DNA of 64,000 nucleotides from assembly GCA_963677185.1 (NCBI GenBank), contig OY781889.1:434001-498000 (forward strand), in the 5' to 3' direction. The stretch comes from G963677185 sp963677185 (lineage in GTDB: Bacteria > Bacillota > Syntrophomonadia > Syntrophomonadales > Syntrophomonadaceae). Positions 35,802 through 45,095 of this stretch are shown one piece after another. The notes below the pieces were generated by a model. The model worked only from the letters and a program-made list of their open reading frames with translations. It was not told the DNA's origin and did not search any database. The position numbers were made by a program, and so were the translations under genes. Every line of letters starts with the position of its first letter. Position 1 is the first letter of the stretch.

Positions 35802-37485
35802 CCCATTCACCCCCCAGCATATTGGAAATCGCGGCTCCGGGCGCCACCATGGGATAAACATCGGCATCGCGCTCGACCCATACATCTATCAGCACTGGCC
35901 GTTCGGTTTCGTTCAAGGCCTGGCGCAGAGCTGGCTCCAGTTCCTCATTTTTGGTGACTCTTATGCCTACAGCCCCGTAAGCTTCAGCCAGTTTTACAAA
36001 ATCCGGCTGGTGGCTCATATCAGTGAATGAATAGCGTCCTTCATAAAATAATCCCTGCCACTGCCTGACCATGCCCAGGTAGTGGTTGTTAAGCACGCAA
36101 ATCACGACCGGCAGCTTATACTGCACTGCAGTGGCCAGCTCCTGGATGTTCATCTGTATGCTTCCATCGCCAGCAATGTCAATGACCTTCCGGTCCGGGC
36201 AGCCGACCTGCGCGCCGATAGCAGCAGGAAAACCGAATCCCATAGTACCCAGGCCACCCGAACTGATAAAGGTTCGAGGATATTTAAGCTTCAAGTATTG
36301 CGCCGCCCACATCTGATGCTGACCCACTTCAGTCGTAATAATAGCTTCTCCATGGGTTATTTCGCCGATTTTTTCAATCACGTACTGCGGCATCAAACGC
36401 CCTTCACAGGCTGTACCGTAAGACAGGGGATATTGTTCTTTCCACTCGGCAATCTGGCGGTGCCATTCAGACAAGTCATTGCCTGCATTTACCCTGGGTA
36501 TCAGGGCATTGAGCACATCCAGACAGTCTCCCACTATCGGTACGTCCACGGCTACGTTCTTGCCTATCTCAGCCGCGTCAATATCTATATGAATAACTCT
36601 GGCCCTGGTGGCGAAATGTTCTATCTTGCCGGTTACCCGGTCATCAAAGCGGGCGCCCACTGCAATCAGCAGGTCACAATCGCTTACCGCGTAATTGGCA
36701 TAACGAGTGCCGTGCATCCCCAGCATTCCCAGGTTCAGCGGATGGTCCCCCGGAAAAGCACCCATGGCCATCAGGGTAGTAGTTACCGGTATCTGCATCT
36801 TGTCAGCCAGTTCCAGCAGCTTATCGGAAGCCCCTGAAACAATTACTCCTCCACCCACATAAAGCACTGGTCTGCGGGCTTTTTGAATGAGCTCGGCGGC
36901 ATTGATCACCTGTCCGGCATTGACCCCTTTTACTACCCGGTAGCCGCGCAAGTTAACTTCTTCAGTGACCGGTTCGTATTCAGCCTCTTTGTCCATAATG
37001 TCGCTCGGCAGGTCAATGACCACAGGTCCGGGCCGGTTGGTTCGGGCAATATAGAAGGCCTCCCGAATTATCCGGGCCAGGTCTTCGGCTTTTTCCACCA
37101 GGTAGTTGTGCTTGGTTATGGGCAGCGTTATGCCGGTTATATCAGCTTCCTGAAAAGCGTCCCGGCCTATGAAAGCTGTGCCCACCTGGCCAGTAAACAC
37201 CACCATCGGCACTGAATCCATGTTAGCAGTAGCTATCCCGGTCACCAGGTTGGTCGCCCCCGGTCCCGATGTCGCCAGGCATACCCCTACCTTGCCGGTA
37301 GCCCGGGCGTAACCGTCTGCGGCATGAGCGGCGCCTTGCTCGTGGCGTGCCAGAACATGCTTTATCGGAGAATCGTATAATACGTCATATATGGTTAGCA
37401 CCTTTCCGCCAGGGTAACCAAAAATCACATCCACTCCTTCAGCTTCGAGGCACTGAAGCAGAATTTCCGCCCCTTTCATCCTCAT
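35794..37485 (-). CDS. ilvB: Acetolactate synthase large subunit
   Basis: About 563 residues, ThDP-dependent. The catalytic glutamate lies in LARHEQGAAHAADGYARATGK, followed by ATSGPGATNLVTGIATA, and the ThDP-binding GDGSIQMN...NNHYLGMVRQWQ motif lies in the C-terminal domain. It makes acetolactate for valine/leucine and acetohydroxybutyrate for isoleucine. GGAGG 8 nt upstream selects ATG 37485. It starts 100 bp after ilvD. Confidence 0.95.
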   Translation of the reverse strand: MRMKGAEILLQCLEAEGVDVIFGYPGGKVLTIYDVLYDSPIKHVLARHEQGAAHAADGYARATGKVGVCLATSGPGATNLVTGIATANMDSVPMVVFTGQVGTAFIGRDAFQEADITGITLPITKHNYLVEKAEDLARIIREAFYIARTNRPGPVVIDLPSDIMDKEAEYEPVTEEVNLRGYRVVKGVNAGQVINAAELIQKARRPVLYVGGGVIVSGASDKLLELADKMQIPVTTTLMAMGAFPGDHPLNLGMLGMHGTRYANYAVSDCDLLIAVGARFDDRVTGKIEHFATRARVIHIDIDAAEIGKNVAVDVPIVGDCLDVLNALIPRVNAGNDLSEWHRQIAEWKEQYPLSYGTACEGRLMPQYVIEKIGEITHGEAIITTEVGQHQMWAAQYLKLKYPRTFISSGGLGTMGFGFPAAIGAQVGCPDRKVIDIAGDGSIQMNIQELATAVQYKLPVVICVLNNHYLGMVRQWQGLFYEGRYSFTDMSHQPDFVKLAEAYGAVGIRVTKNEELEPALRQALNETERPVLIDVWVERDADVYPMVAPGAAISNMLGGEWDA

Positions 37486-37585
37486 ATATTCCACCTCCGA
37501 ATAAAATTTTGCTCATCAATTAAACGAAATTGAAAAGCGGGCTGTAGATGGCCCGCTTCTTCAGAATCCCGGCAATTTTTGGCTG

Positions 37586-39247
37586 TTACTTCTTAAAAAT
37601 TGCCCCTGTGCTAGCTGATTCAACCATCTGTGCGTAGCGTTTCATATATCCCGTCTTAATCCGGGGTTCGGGCGGTATAAAACCTGCCCTGCGCCCCTCG
37701 AGTACGGCGCTGTCAAGCAGTACATCAAGGCGCTTCCCGGGAATATCAATGTTAATAAGGTCGCCTTCTTGAATAAGGGCAATATTGCCTCCAGCAGCAG
37801 CTTCAGGCGATACATGTCCGATGCAGGCACCCCTGGTGGCCCCCGAAAATCGGCCATCCGTTATCAGGGCAACGCTGCTATCAAGTCCCATGCCGGCAAT
37901 AGCCGAGGTAGGAGTCAGCATTTCCCTCATGCCCGGACCTCCCCGGGGTCCTTCGTAGCGGATTACTATAACATCGCCGCTCTTAACCTGCCCGCCCATA
38001 ATCATATCCACAGCCTGTTCCTCAGATTCAAACACCCGGGCCGGGCCCTGATGCTGAAGCATTTCCGGGGCGACCGCCGACTTTTTAACTACGGCTCCGT
38101 CCGGAGCAATGTTGCCGAACAGTATTGTCAACCCCCCTTGCTCGCTGTACGGATTGGTTACCGGCCGGATTACATCATAGTCGGCAACCGGGTAAGCAAC
38201 AATATTTTCACCGACGGTTTGACCAGTTACGGTCATACAGTCGAGATTGATCAGGTTCTTTTTAGATACCTCGTTAAACAGGGCCTGGATGCCTCCAGCC
38301 TGGTTCAAATCCTCCATGTGATGTCCGCCCGCCGGGCTAATCTTGCACAGATGCGGAGTCACTTCACTGATCTGGTTGAAAAGGTCCAGATCCACCTTGA
38401 TATCAGCTTCATAAGCGATCGCCAGTAAATGCAAAACCGAGTTGGTCGAGCATCCTATGGCCATATCCAGGGTAATTGCGTTATGAAAGGCCTTATCGGT
38501 CATAATATCCAGCGGCCGGATGTTTCTTTCCAGCAGTTCCATTATCTTGATTCCGGCCTTCTTGGCCAGGCGGATCCGTTCAGAGTATACCGCTGGAATG
38601 GTGCCGTTGCCCGGCAGTCCCATCCCCAGAGCTTCAGTCATGCAGTTCATTGAATTAGCGGTAAACATGCCGGCGCAGGACCCGCAGGTTGGGCAGGCAC
38701 TTTCTTCCAGCAAGCACAGCTCATCATCGCTCATTGTGCCAGCAGCAACTCTGCCCACGGCTTCAAAAACCTGGGTTACGCTTACCGGACGCCCCTGGAA
38801 TCTCCCGGCCAGCATCGGCCCTCCGCTCACGAATATCGAAGGTATATTAAGCCGGGCGGCAGCCATCAACATTCCCGGAACCACTTTGTCGCAATTCGGT
38901 ATAAATACCAGCGCGTCAAATGCATGAGCAGTTACCATCAGTTCCACTGAATCAGCAATCAGTTCGCGACTTCCCAGGGAATACTTCATCCCGGTGTGGT
39001 TCATGGCGATACCGTCGCAAATACCAATGGTCTGAAATTCAATAGGTGTGCCGCCGGCCAGTCTTACACCAGCTTTTACTGCCTCGGCTATCTTATCCAG
39101 GTTTATGTGTCCGGGTACAATCTCATTTTTGGAATTAACAATCCCGATAAAAGGCCGGGCGATTTCCTCTTCAACCAGGCCCAGAGCCTTGAACAATGAA
39201 CGGTGAGGAGCCTTCTGCAAGCCAATTTTAACGGCTTCGCTTTTCAT
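37586..39247 (-). CDS. ilvD: Dihydroxy-acid dehydratase
   Basis: 553 residues, the usual IlvD length. Iron-sulfur and metal ligands are seen in FIPNCDKVVPG and ACPTCGSCAGMFTANSMNC; the C-terminal GRFSGATRGACIGHVSPEA is a family signature. It dehydrates dihydroxyisovalerate and dihydroxymethylvalerate. GGAGGTCAGACC sets the ATG at 39247 (MKSEAVKIG); the longer frame to 39340 lacks a ribosome binding site. It is the first gene after the T-box leader. Confidence 0.95.
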   Translation of the reverse strand: MKSEAVKIGLQKAPHRSLFKALGLVEEEIARPFIGIVNSKNEIVPGHINLDKIAEAVKAGVRLAGGTPIEFQTIGICDGIAMNHTGMKYSLGSRELIADSVELMVTAHAFDALVFIPNCDKVVPGMLMAAARLNIPSIFVSGGPMLAGRFQGRPVSVTQVFEAVGRVAAGTMSDDELCLLEESACPTCGSCAGMFTANSMNCMTEALGMGLPGNGTIPAVYSERIRLAKKAGIKIMELLERNIRPLDIMTDKAFHNAITLDMAIGCSTNSVLHLLAIAYEADIKVDLDLFNQISEVTPHLCKISPAGGHHMEDLNQAGGIQALFNEVSKKNLINLDCMTVTGQTVGENIVAYPVADYDVIRPVTNPYSEQGGLTILFGNIAPDGAVVKKSAVAPEMLQHQGPARVFESEEQAVDMIMGGQVKSGDVIVIRYEGPRGGPGMREMLTPTSAIAGMGLDSSVALITDGRFSGATRGACIGHVSPEAAAGGNIALIQEGDLINIDIPGKRLDVLLDSAVLEGRRAGFIPPEPRIKTGYMKRYAQMVESASTGAIFKK

Positions 39248-39371
39248 GGTCTGACCTCCATATCTCAATAATCTGATCTTGATAATCAAGGCGCATTCAA
39301 GTGCCAGTATGTTTATTATACTTGTAGTTGCACCATACAAAAGCCCTAAACTAAAAAATTTGTCTATAAAA

Positions 39372-39644
39372 ATAAAAAATTCCCGCCCCGGTCAGGGACG
39401 AGATCTGATTCCCGCGGTACCACCCTGTTTGCTGCCCAAGCAGCCTCTCACAAAGACTGAACCAACCTTAAGCGCTTGATAACGGGCTTGCTGCGCCCGG
39501 CTTCTCCTACTGAGCCTCGCTGTTCAGAGAGCAGCTCCGGAATGATCCGCGTCAGAAATGTTGATACCGGTTTTCAACTGCCCCGGCTCTCTGTGCTCAA
39601 GTGATTCCCGCACTCTTTTCCATCATCGCCTGTTTTATAAAGTT
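39372..39644 (-). promoter_or_regulatory. T-box leader controlling the ilv-leu-cimA operon
   Basis: On the minus strand the conserved antiterminator bulge AGGGTGGTACCGCGGG (39411-39426) precedes a G/C terminator stem (CGTCCC-TGACC-GGGGCG) and a run of T. A long Stem I with AGAGAGC...GCTCTCT pairing and an AG-bulge-like segment lies upstream. This is a transcription-attenuation T-box sensing an uncharged tRNA. The specifier codon could not be assigned safely by eye; GUA (Val) and CUC (Leu) triplets both occur near the base of Stem I. Confidence 0.92.
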
Positions 39645-39650
39645 CCTAAT

Positions 39651-39679
39651 ATTATAATGAATGAAAACGCCCCTGTCAA
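39651..39679 (-). promoter_or_regulatory. Consensus vegetative promoter of the ilv-leu-cimA operon
   Basis: Perfect TTGACA and TATAAT hexamers separated by 17 bp. The -35 hexamer overlaps the TGA stop of the upstream gene ending at 39676. Confidence 0.92.
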
Positions 39680-41691
39680 GAACTACTTCCGCTCTCACTG
39701 CGGTTTTTTTCTTCGACCTTACGGATATACTCGTTAAGCGAGATTCTGTAATTATGACGATTCATCATTTTGCGCTTTTCAAGCTCCCGCATTTTCTTGA
39801 ACATTGCCCATAACAGCCGGTTCCCTTCTTCGGTCTTGCTTGCCTCCGACGGGCTAAGGCCTTTTAACGACGGGTTGCGCGAATCATACCACTTACCCAG
39901 GTAGAGGCCTTTGATCAGTCTATCCAGGCCAGGATAGCGTTTTTTCGTTTCAGGTGAAAGCACGGCCAGCATTCCGTTTTCACGCAGCTCCAACCCCTGG
40001 AACTCCAGGCATTCATTCAGCTGGCCTTCGAACTGTTTGCGGGCCAGGGCCAGATCCCGTTCTCCAAAAGCAGAAACTGTCATCCAATTGGACCCGAGCA
40101 GGTATTCGGCTTCGAACTGCAATTCTTTTGCGTCGGATAGACGGTAATACAAGGCAGTGGTATCATCCAGGGGATAGTGATGCCAGGTTTGGGCTTTTAG
40201 CCAAACCGCCACCAGGGAACGGTCTTTGACCAGATACCGGGCGCTAATGAAACGCAGCCCTTCTTCAAGGAAAATCTCGCCCGCTTCGGTTCTGGCCAGA
40301 TCCTCAAAAGCCGCAAACTGACCGGTCAAATAGCTGTAGGCGTGCGACATATTTAAACGGTAGCTTCCGTTGGGTGCCAGTATATGCTGGTGTGAGCCGA
40401 GTATTTCTTCATGATACTCTTCCACCACGGATTCATTTGGGGATATAACCACGAACTCATCACCGTTCAGTATCAAATCGGCAGTCACCCCATTTAAAAA
40501 CGACATGCCCATGCTGGGGTCTTGATTCTGCCCTATGCGCACATGCAGGCCGTAAGGTATCTCTTCCACTTCATGGACATTATCCAGCAAATCCAGGGTC
40601 TCGAACAGCTCGTCCATGTCCAGAACCTCATATACCCGGCAAAATACCACAATATTAAAAGGGTTGTCCGCTGCATCGGGACTGATGGGCTGGCTTTCGA
40701 TCCGGTCAATGTCTTTGACCGCCCAGAGCCCGTCACGATCCGGCCCGAGTATGAAACGATAGCGGTTTTTCAGCACATCCCGGTCATTGACAAATATAGC
40801 ATGAGCCATAACTTCCAGGCGCCGTTTGCTGCCTGATACCTGGTCGATGCCTGCTTCAATAAGGAAAGCCCCCGGAGAAAGGGCGGTATTAAATCCGAAA
40901 AAGAGATCTCCCTGGGTGAAGTATTGCTCATCCAGCAAAGCTACCAGAAAAGACGTATCCTGCTGTTTCAAGGCATAGAAGAAGCTGTTCACCACTTGCC
41001 GTGGAGACAAATCCGGGCAGACCTTTCTAATCAAAGCGCTCATGGCATTATTAGCTGTGTTATTCGCCTCTTCCAAATAACGGTTGTATATAAACCGGCC
41101 CAGAGCAGGGCGGGTCATATGGCGCTGGTTAAAGCTGTAAGCATCGTTTATCAAGCTATGGCACTCTTCATAGTTAACCGTGGTCACATCAGCCATAACC
41201 TTGTGATCATGATCGAAATCCTTAATCAGAATGTCTTCAACAATTATAAAGCTGTTCAAGCCGTCAGCGTTAAACGAAAGGGAAAAACTCTCCACTCTCA
41301 TGTGATAACGGCCGGTTTTCCAGCCTATATCCAGGTTAACCCGCCCGGTGTGGCGGGTGGTGCTTACATATGCATTGTAGAACTCGCCTTTTAGCTCAGG
41401 GAAGTAGTCAACATCAAGACCGGCCAGGGCGAATTTATGCAGGGCATGTCCGACCGGTGCTTCAGCGTCTTTGCCGTACTCCCTGCCCAGCAGCTTGAAG
41501 AAGGTAACCATCTCCTGGCAGCAAAATGCGGAAAGGCCCTCGAACAAGTCGCCGCGAAGCTCGTAGGGCAGCTCTTCGATGATCTCCAGGACAAAAAGCA
41601 ATCCCTCATGGCTGTCCACCAGCTTCTTAATATCGTCAGCCAGATTTTTCAGAACCGGCCGCGGAAAGGCCGTCCCCTTTTTCTTTTTCAT
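39676..41691 (-). CDS. Uncharacterised 671-residue protein
   Basis: Soluble, with no signal peptide, membrane helix or known catalytic motif. The C-terminal part (LGKWYDSRNPSLKGLSPSEASKTEEGNRLLWAMFKKM) resembles the W-D-x-P-x-L-x-G-x-(T/S)-P-x-E-A segment seen near the C-terminus of some SEC-C-associated and toxin-antitoxin-related proteins, which is only a weak hint. The tail is rich in Lys/Arg/Ser. It starts with MKKKKGTAFPRP after AAGGTGACAC. It is monocistronic, between the M23/FtsEX group and the ilv operon; its 3' end carries the ilv promoter. Confidence 0.8.
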   Translation of the reverse strand: MKKKKGTAFPRPVLKNLADDIKKLVDSHEGLLFVLEIIEELPYELRGDLFEGLSAFCCQEMVTFFKLLGREYGKDAEAPVGHALHKFALAGLDVDYFPELKGEFYNAYVSTTRHTGRVNLDIGWKTGRYHMRVESFSLSFNADGLNSFIIVEDILIKDFDHDHKVMADVTTVNYEECHSLINDAYSFNQRHMTRPALGRFIYNRYLEEANNTANNAMSALIRKVCPDLSPRQVVNSFFYALKQQDTSFLVALLDEQYFTQGDLFFGFNTALSPGAFLIEAGIDQVSGSKRRLEVMAHAIFVNDRDVLKNRYRFILGPDRDGLWAVKDIDRIESQPISPDAADNPFNIVVFCRVYEVLDMDELFETLDLLDNVHEVEEIPYGLHVRIGQNQDPSMGMSFLNGVTADLILNGDEFVVISPNESVVEEYHEEILGSHQHILAPNGSYRLNMSHAYSYLTGQFAAFEDLARTEAGEIFLEEGLRFISARYLVKDRSLVAVWLKAQTWHHYPLDDTTALYYRLSDAKELQFEAEYLLGSNWMTVSAFGERDLALARKQFEGQLNECLEFQGLELRENGMLAVLSPETKKRYPGLDRLIKGLYLGKWYDSRNPSLKGLSPSEASKTEEGNRLLWAMFKKMRELEKRKMMNRHNYRISLNEYIRKVEEKNRSESGSSS

Positions 41692-41779
41692 GTGTCACCT
41701 TACAGTTTCATTAATCACGTTTGCAATGTGCTCTAAATGTATCAAATAGCAACCGATAAGCCAAGAGTAAACAAAAACA

Positions 41780-41805
41780 GCGCCTGCAAGCAAGCTTGCA
41801 GGCGC
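41780..41805 (-). terminator. Terminator hairpin, left member of a duplicated pair around B2
   Basis: GCGCCTGCAAG and CTTGCAGGCGC form a perfect stem; on the minus strand it is followed by TGTTTTTGTTT. It would terminate the leftward M23 transcript beyond the repeat. Confidence 0.7.
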
Positions 41806-41806
41806 C

Positions 41807-41995
41807 AGACCGATGACAAAAGCGAATCTCATCGTCATATCACAAAGACCGCTCAATCAACGTACGTCAAGTACGCCTCAATCGCGGCCTTTGCTCATAA
41901 CGCGACGAAGGTGCAGTTCTGCACCGAATGCCGCAGGATCGAATCTGACACGAAGTGTCTGATGAGCCTCGGCGAACGCGTTTTCTCATCGGTCT
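41807..41995 (+). repeat. Nested-hairpin repeat, 189-bp long form, copy B2
   Basis: Same length and architecture as B1 (25957-26145), differing at three positions by eye, and followed by the same GACTTTGT-AACACA tail. It lies 3' of the M23 peptidase gene, in the opposite orientation to that gene. Confidence 0.88.
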
Positions 41996-42012
41996 GACTT
42001 TGTCAACACACT

Positions 42013-42040
42013 AGCACCTGCAAGCAAGCTTGCAGGTGCT
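42013..42040 (-). repeat. Second terminator-like hairpin flanking B2
   Basis: AGCACCTGCAAGC pairs with GCTTGCAGGTGCT. The core matches the hairpin at 41780-41805, but GCGCC/GGCGC has become GCACC/GGTGC, so pairing is kept. It lies 22 bp after the M23 gene stop. Confidence 0.65.
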
Positions 42041-42062
42041 ATATATTTTCCAATTAATTAAT

Positions 42063-43226
42063 TTATAGATAGCCCATGGGATCTACCGGGTCGCCGTTTA
42101 CCCTGACTTCAAAATGCAGATGAGCGCCAGTGGAGTATCCTGTGGAACCTACCAGCCCTATGGTTTCACCCTGACGCACTGACTGGCCTTCACTCACTAA
42201 TATTTCAGATTGATGCGCATAGAGCGTGGACATTCCGGAGCCATGGTCGATGATGACACAGTTGCCATAGCCGCCCTGCCATCCGGCGCTTATCACGGTG
42301 CCGCTGTCAGCCGCTACGATGGAGGCTCCTTCTGGAGCGCCTATATCTACGCCGGTGTGCAGTTTATAATAGCCCAAAACGGGATGCAATCGCATGCCAT
42401 ATTCAGAAGTAATATCTCCATGTCCCGGGCAGGGCCAGCCATATACCCCGGTCCCAACCACATAAGCCGTCCCATCCGGTTTGGGTGCACTGTAGTCAGT
42501 AGACTGTTGAGCCTGGGATATCTGTGACGCCAATTCTCTGGAAGTGGCTTCCAATTCGTTGAGTTCTTGTTCATAAGTGGAAGCATCCGATTCCAATTGT
42601 TTTACATACTGGTCTTTTTCTTCCTTGCTGTTTTTTAACTGGGCTGCTTTTTCCTTCTGGCTGCGCCGCGATTCCTCCAGGGACTTGCGCTGATTGTCCA
42701 GATCCGCCACCTTTACGTCCAGAGTCTTCTTATCGTCTTGAACCGATGATATAAGAGTCTTGTCCTGATTAACTATGCTGTTTACCAGATCCATTCGGGT
42801 CAGAAAATCCTGGAAATCCTGGGCGCCCAGCAAAACCTCCAGGTAGGTGATGTCTCCGGCTTCAAACATATATATCAGCCGGTCACCCAAAACCGCTTGC
42901 TGTTTAACCAGCTTGGTTTCCAAAACATCGATTTCATCCTGAAGAAGGTCGATATTATCTTCCAGCTCATCGATATTGTTGGCAAGAATATCAACTTCTT
43001 TTTGGGTGGCGGTGATGTCCGCATCGATTTCCTTGATGTCGGCAGTTATAGTATTTTGTTCCTGACGGTTAAGAGACAGTTTTTCGGTTATTTCTCTGCT
43101 CTGTTCACGTATCTGCTGTAGTTTTTCCCTGGCATCATCAGAGCTGTCGGCATAAACAGGTAATATAAATACACTGAATCCCAAAATAACAGCTAGAATC
43201 ATTGCTAGAAATCTTTTATAACCCAT
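42063..43226 (-). CDS. Coiled-coil M23 peptidase / murein hydrolase activator (EnvC/PcsB-like)
   Basis: 387 residues. A signal peptide (MILAVILGFSVFILPVYA) is followed by two long coiled coils (about 30-110 and 160-250) and a LytM/M23 domain: RLHPVLGYYKLHTGVDIGAP, YAHQSEILV and GAHLHFEVRVNG, so the zinc ligands appear intact. This domain order is that of the extracytoplasmic partners of FtsEX, and ftsX and ftsE lie just upstream on the same strand. It should cleave or activate cleavage of peptidoglycan during division. The start follows GGGGGATGAGG. Confidence 0.88.
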   Translation of the reverse strand: MGYKRFLAMILAVILGFSVFILPVYADSSDDAREKLQQIREQSREITEKLSLNRQEQNTITADIKEIDADITATQKEVDILANNIDELEDNIDLLQDEIDVLETKLVKQQAVLGDRLIYMFEAGDITYLEVLLGAQDFQDFLTRMDLVNSIVNQDKTLISSVQDDKKTLDVKVADLDNQRKSLEESRRSQKEKAAQLKNSKEEKDQYVKQLESDASTYEQELNELEATSRELASQISQAQQSTDYSAPKPDGTAYVVGTGVYGWPCPGHGDITSEYGMRLHPVLGYYKLHTGVDIGAPEGASIVAADSGTVISAGWQGGYGNCVIIDHGSGMSTLYAHQSEILVSEGQSVRQGETIGLVGSTGYSTGAHLHFEVRVNGDPVDPMGYL

Positions 43227-43440
43227 TGTTGGACCTCATCCCCCTTGTAGCCCCGTGTCCTGGCCTCTAATTGGCCTTGTTCATAGCTTGCTATACTATA
43301 AATGTCCGTATAATCTCTGATTTGCTTATATTATAATCACCTTTCGTAAAAAAACCAAGCTTTTTAAACAAATTTAAGGTCTGGCAACTGAATAAATGCC
43401 TCTTTCAATATCTGTAAACTTCCTGATCCCCTTAAAACCG

Positions 43441-44328
43441 TTATACATCAAGGAATCTATTTAACGAGATATAGGTGCCCAGAATCCCCAGGGTGGTTCC
43501 GGTGGCAAACAGCATCAGGTAGAACTTGAACAGGTAAGCGCTGTCATTGACCAGGGGAATAAAGTACACGGCATTGCTCATGTTGCCAAGCAAAGACTCG
43601 TAGCCGGTCATTAGCACAATAATCGCAATAATGGAACCCACCGAAGCCAGCAATATGCCTTCAATGAAGAAAGGCCAGCGAATAAACCAGTCGGTGGCTC
43701 CTATAAGCTTCATCAGAAGCACTTCTTTACGGCGGGCGAATATAGCCAGGCGTATAGTTGTCGAAATTAAAAATATGGCTGCGAAAGCAAACATAATTAT
43801 CAGGGCGAAGCTTATATAACGCATCCAGCGGGAAACGCTGAACAGTCTTTCCACAGTTCCCTGTCCGTAATTAACCTTATCCACGCCTTCCAAATCGCTT
43901 ATCTGGGTGGCAATAGCGCTAACCTCTTCAGGATTGTCGGCCGTGATAATATAACTGTCCGGAAGAGGGTTGTCTCCCAGAGCTTTGGTTAAATCGTAGC
44001 CTTCCTGGCCCACCTTCGCTTCCATTTGTTTCAGGGCTTCATCCTTGGAAACAAAGGTGATCTCATCTACTCCCTTAATAGCTCTCAGTTCTTCACCCAG
44101 CTTGACGACTCGTTCAGTGCTGATGTGAACCTTCAGAAAAGCTCTGATTTCAACGTCTGATTCCAATTGGGTCATGAAATTACCGACATTGACGGTTATT
44201 AATACAGCAACTCCCAGAATTAGAATACATATCCCAATAGTGGTTATAGTTGCCAGGCTGAGTATCCGGTTTCTTAACAGCGAAGTTAGCGCTTCCGTCC
44301 AGAAAAAACCAGTATTTTTCAGGTTCAT
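43441..44328 (-). CDS. ftsX: Cell-division ABC permease FtsX
   Basis: 295 residues with four membrane helices: one near 20-42 and three in the C-terminal half (~170-190, 220-245, 265-285), plus an extracellular domain (~45-165) between the first two. This is the FtsX topology. The N-terminus FFWTEALTSLLRNRILSLATI is typical of Gram-positive FtsX. It starts 16 bp after ftsE, and the M23 hydrolase that such complexes control is the next gene. Confidence 0.93.
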   Translation of the reverse strand: MNLKNTGFFWTEALTSLLRNRILSLATITTIGICILILGVAVLITVNVGNFMTQLESDVEIRAFLKVHISTERVVKLGEELRAIKGVDEITFVSKDEALKQMEAKVGQEGYDLTKALGDNPLPDSYIITADNPEEVSAIATQISDLEGVDKVNYGQGTVERLFSVSRWMRYISFALIIMFAFAAIFLISTTIRLAIFARRKEVLLMKLIGATDWFIRWPFFIEGILLASVGSIIAIIVLMTGYESLLGNMSNAVYFIPLVNDSAYLFKFYLMLFATGTTLGILGTYISLNRFLDV

Positions 44329-44344
44329 TATTGAGCGGCTCCTT

Positions 44345-45022
44345 TTAAACTAATGCTCCGGACACATCGGTCACAATGCGCCCTTTTTCCACTACTATAA
44401 CGCGCTTGTTAGATCTTCTTACAAGATCACGGGCGTGGGTAGCCATAACTACGGTAGTGCCCCGGCGGTTAATGTCGTAAAGCAAATCCATAATTTCCCG
44501 GGCAGTATCCACATCCAGGTTTCCGGTAGGTTCGTCTGCAATAAGCAGGACAGGGCGATTGACCAGGGCCCTGGCTATGCCAACTCTCTGCTGCTCGCCG
44601 CCGGATAACTGTCCGGGAAAACTGTTTTCCTTGCCTCGAAGTCCCACCATATTGATCATTTCTGGAACACGTTCTTTAATATCTTTGTTCTTGGCTCCGA
44701 CTACCTTCATTCCAAAAGCGATATTTTCATAAACAGTCTTGTTTTCCAGCAGCTTAAAATCCTGGAATATCATGCCGATATTGCGGCGCAGCTTGGGAAT
44801 ATCGCTGCGACTCATTCTTACCAGGCTGCGGGACGCGACAAATAGCTGGCCTTTGGTAGCCACCTCTTCGCGAATCATAAGCTTTATAAGGGTCGATTTA
44901 CCGGCTCCGCTGGAACCCATCACGAACAGAAATTCGCCCCGGTCCACTTTCAGCGAAACATCGTTTAATGCCTTGACCCCGTTGGGATAGGTCTTGGACA
45001 CGTTATAAAACTGAACCAACAA
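44345..45022 (-). CDS. ftsE: Cell-division ABC ATPase FtsE
   Basis: 225 residues. It begins MLVQFYNVSKTYPNGVKALNDVSL, has Walker A MGSSGAGKSTLIK, the FtsE-type IGMIFQDFKLLENKTVYENIAF, signature LSGGEQQRVGIARALV and Walker B LLIADEPTGNLD. It powers FtsX to switch on the periplasmic-side hydrolase. TTG start with GGTGGTG upstream. Confidence 0.94.
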   Translation of the reverse strand: MLVQFYNVSKTYPNGVKALNDVSLKVDRGEFLFVMGSSGAGKSTLIKLMIREEVATKGQLFVASRSLVRMSRSDIPKLRRNIGMIFQDFKLLENKTVYENIAFGMKVVGAKNKDIKERVPEMINMVGLRGKENSFPGQLSGGEQQRVGIARALVNRPVLLIADEPTGNLDVDTAREIMDLLYDINRRGTTVVMATHARDLVRRSNKRVIVVEKGRIVTDVSGALV

Positions 45023-45095
45023 GTTGCAACACCACCATTATACTTTTCCATGGTAAATTTTGTGAAATGAGCACCTGCTCAAGTTATAAACTATA

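Noticed and set aside
39372..39644. Assignment of the T-box specifier codon
   Set aside because: Stem I could not be folded safely by hand; GUA and CUC are both possible, so no amino acid is claimed.
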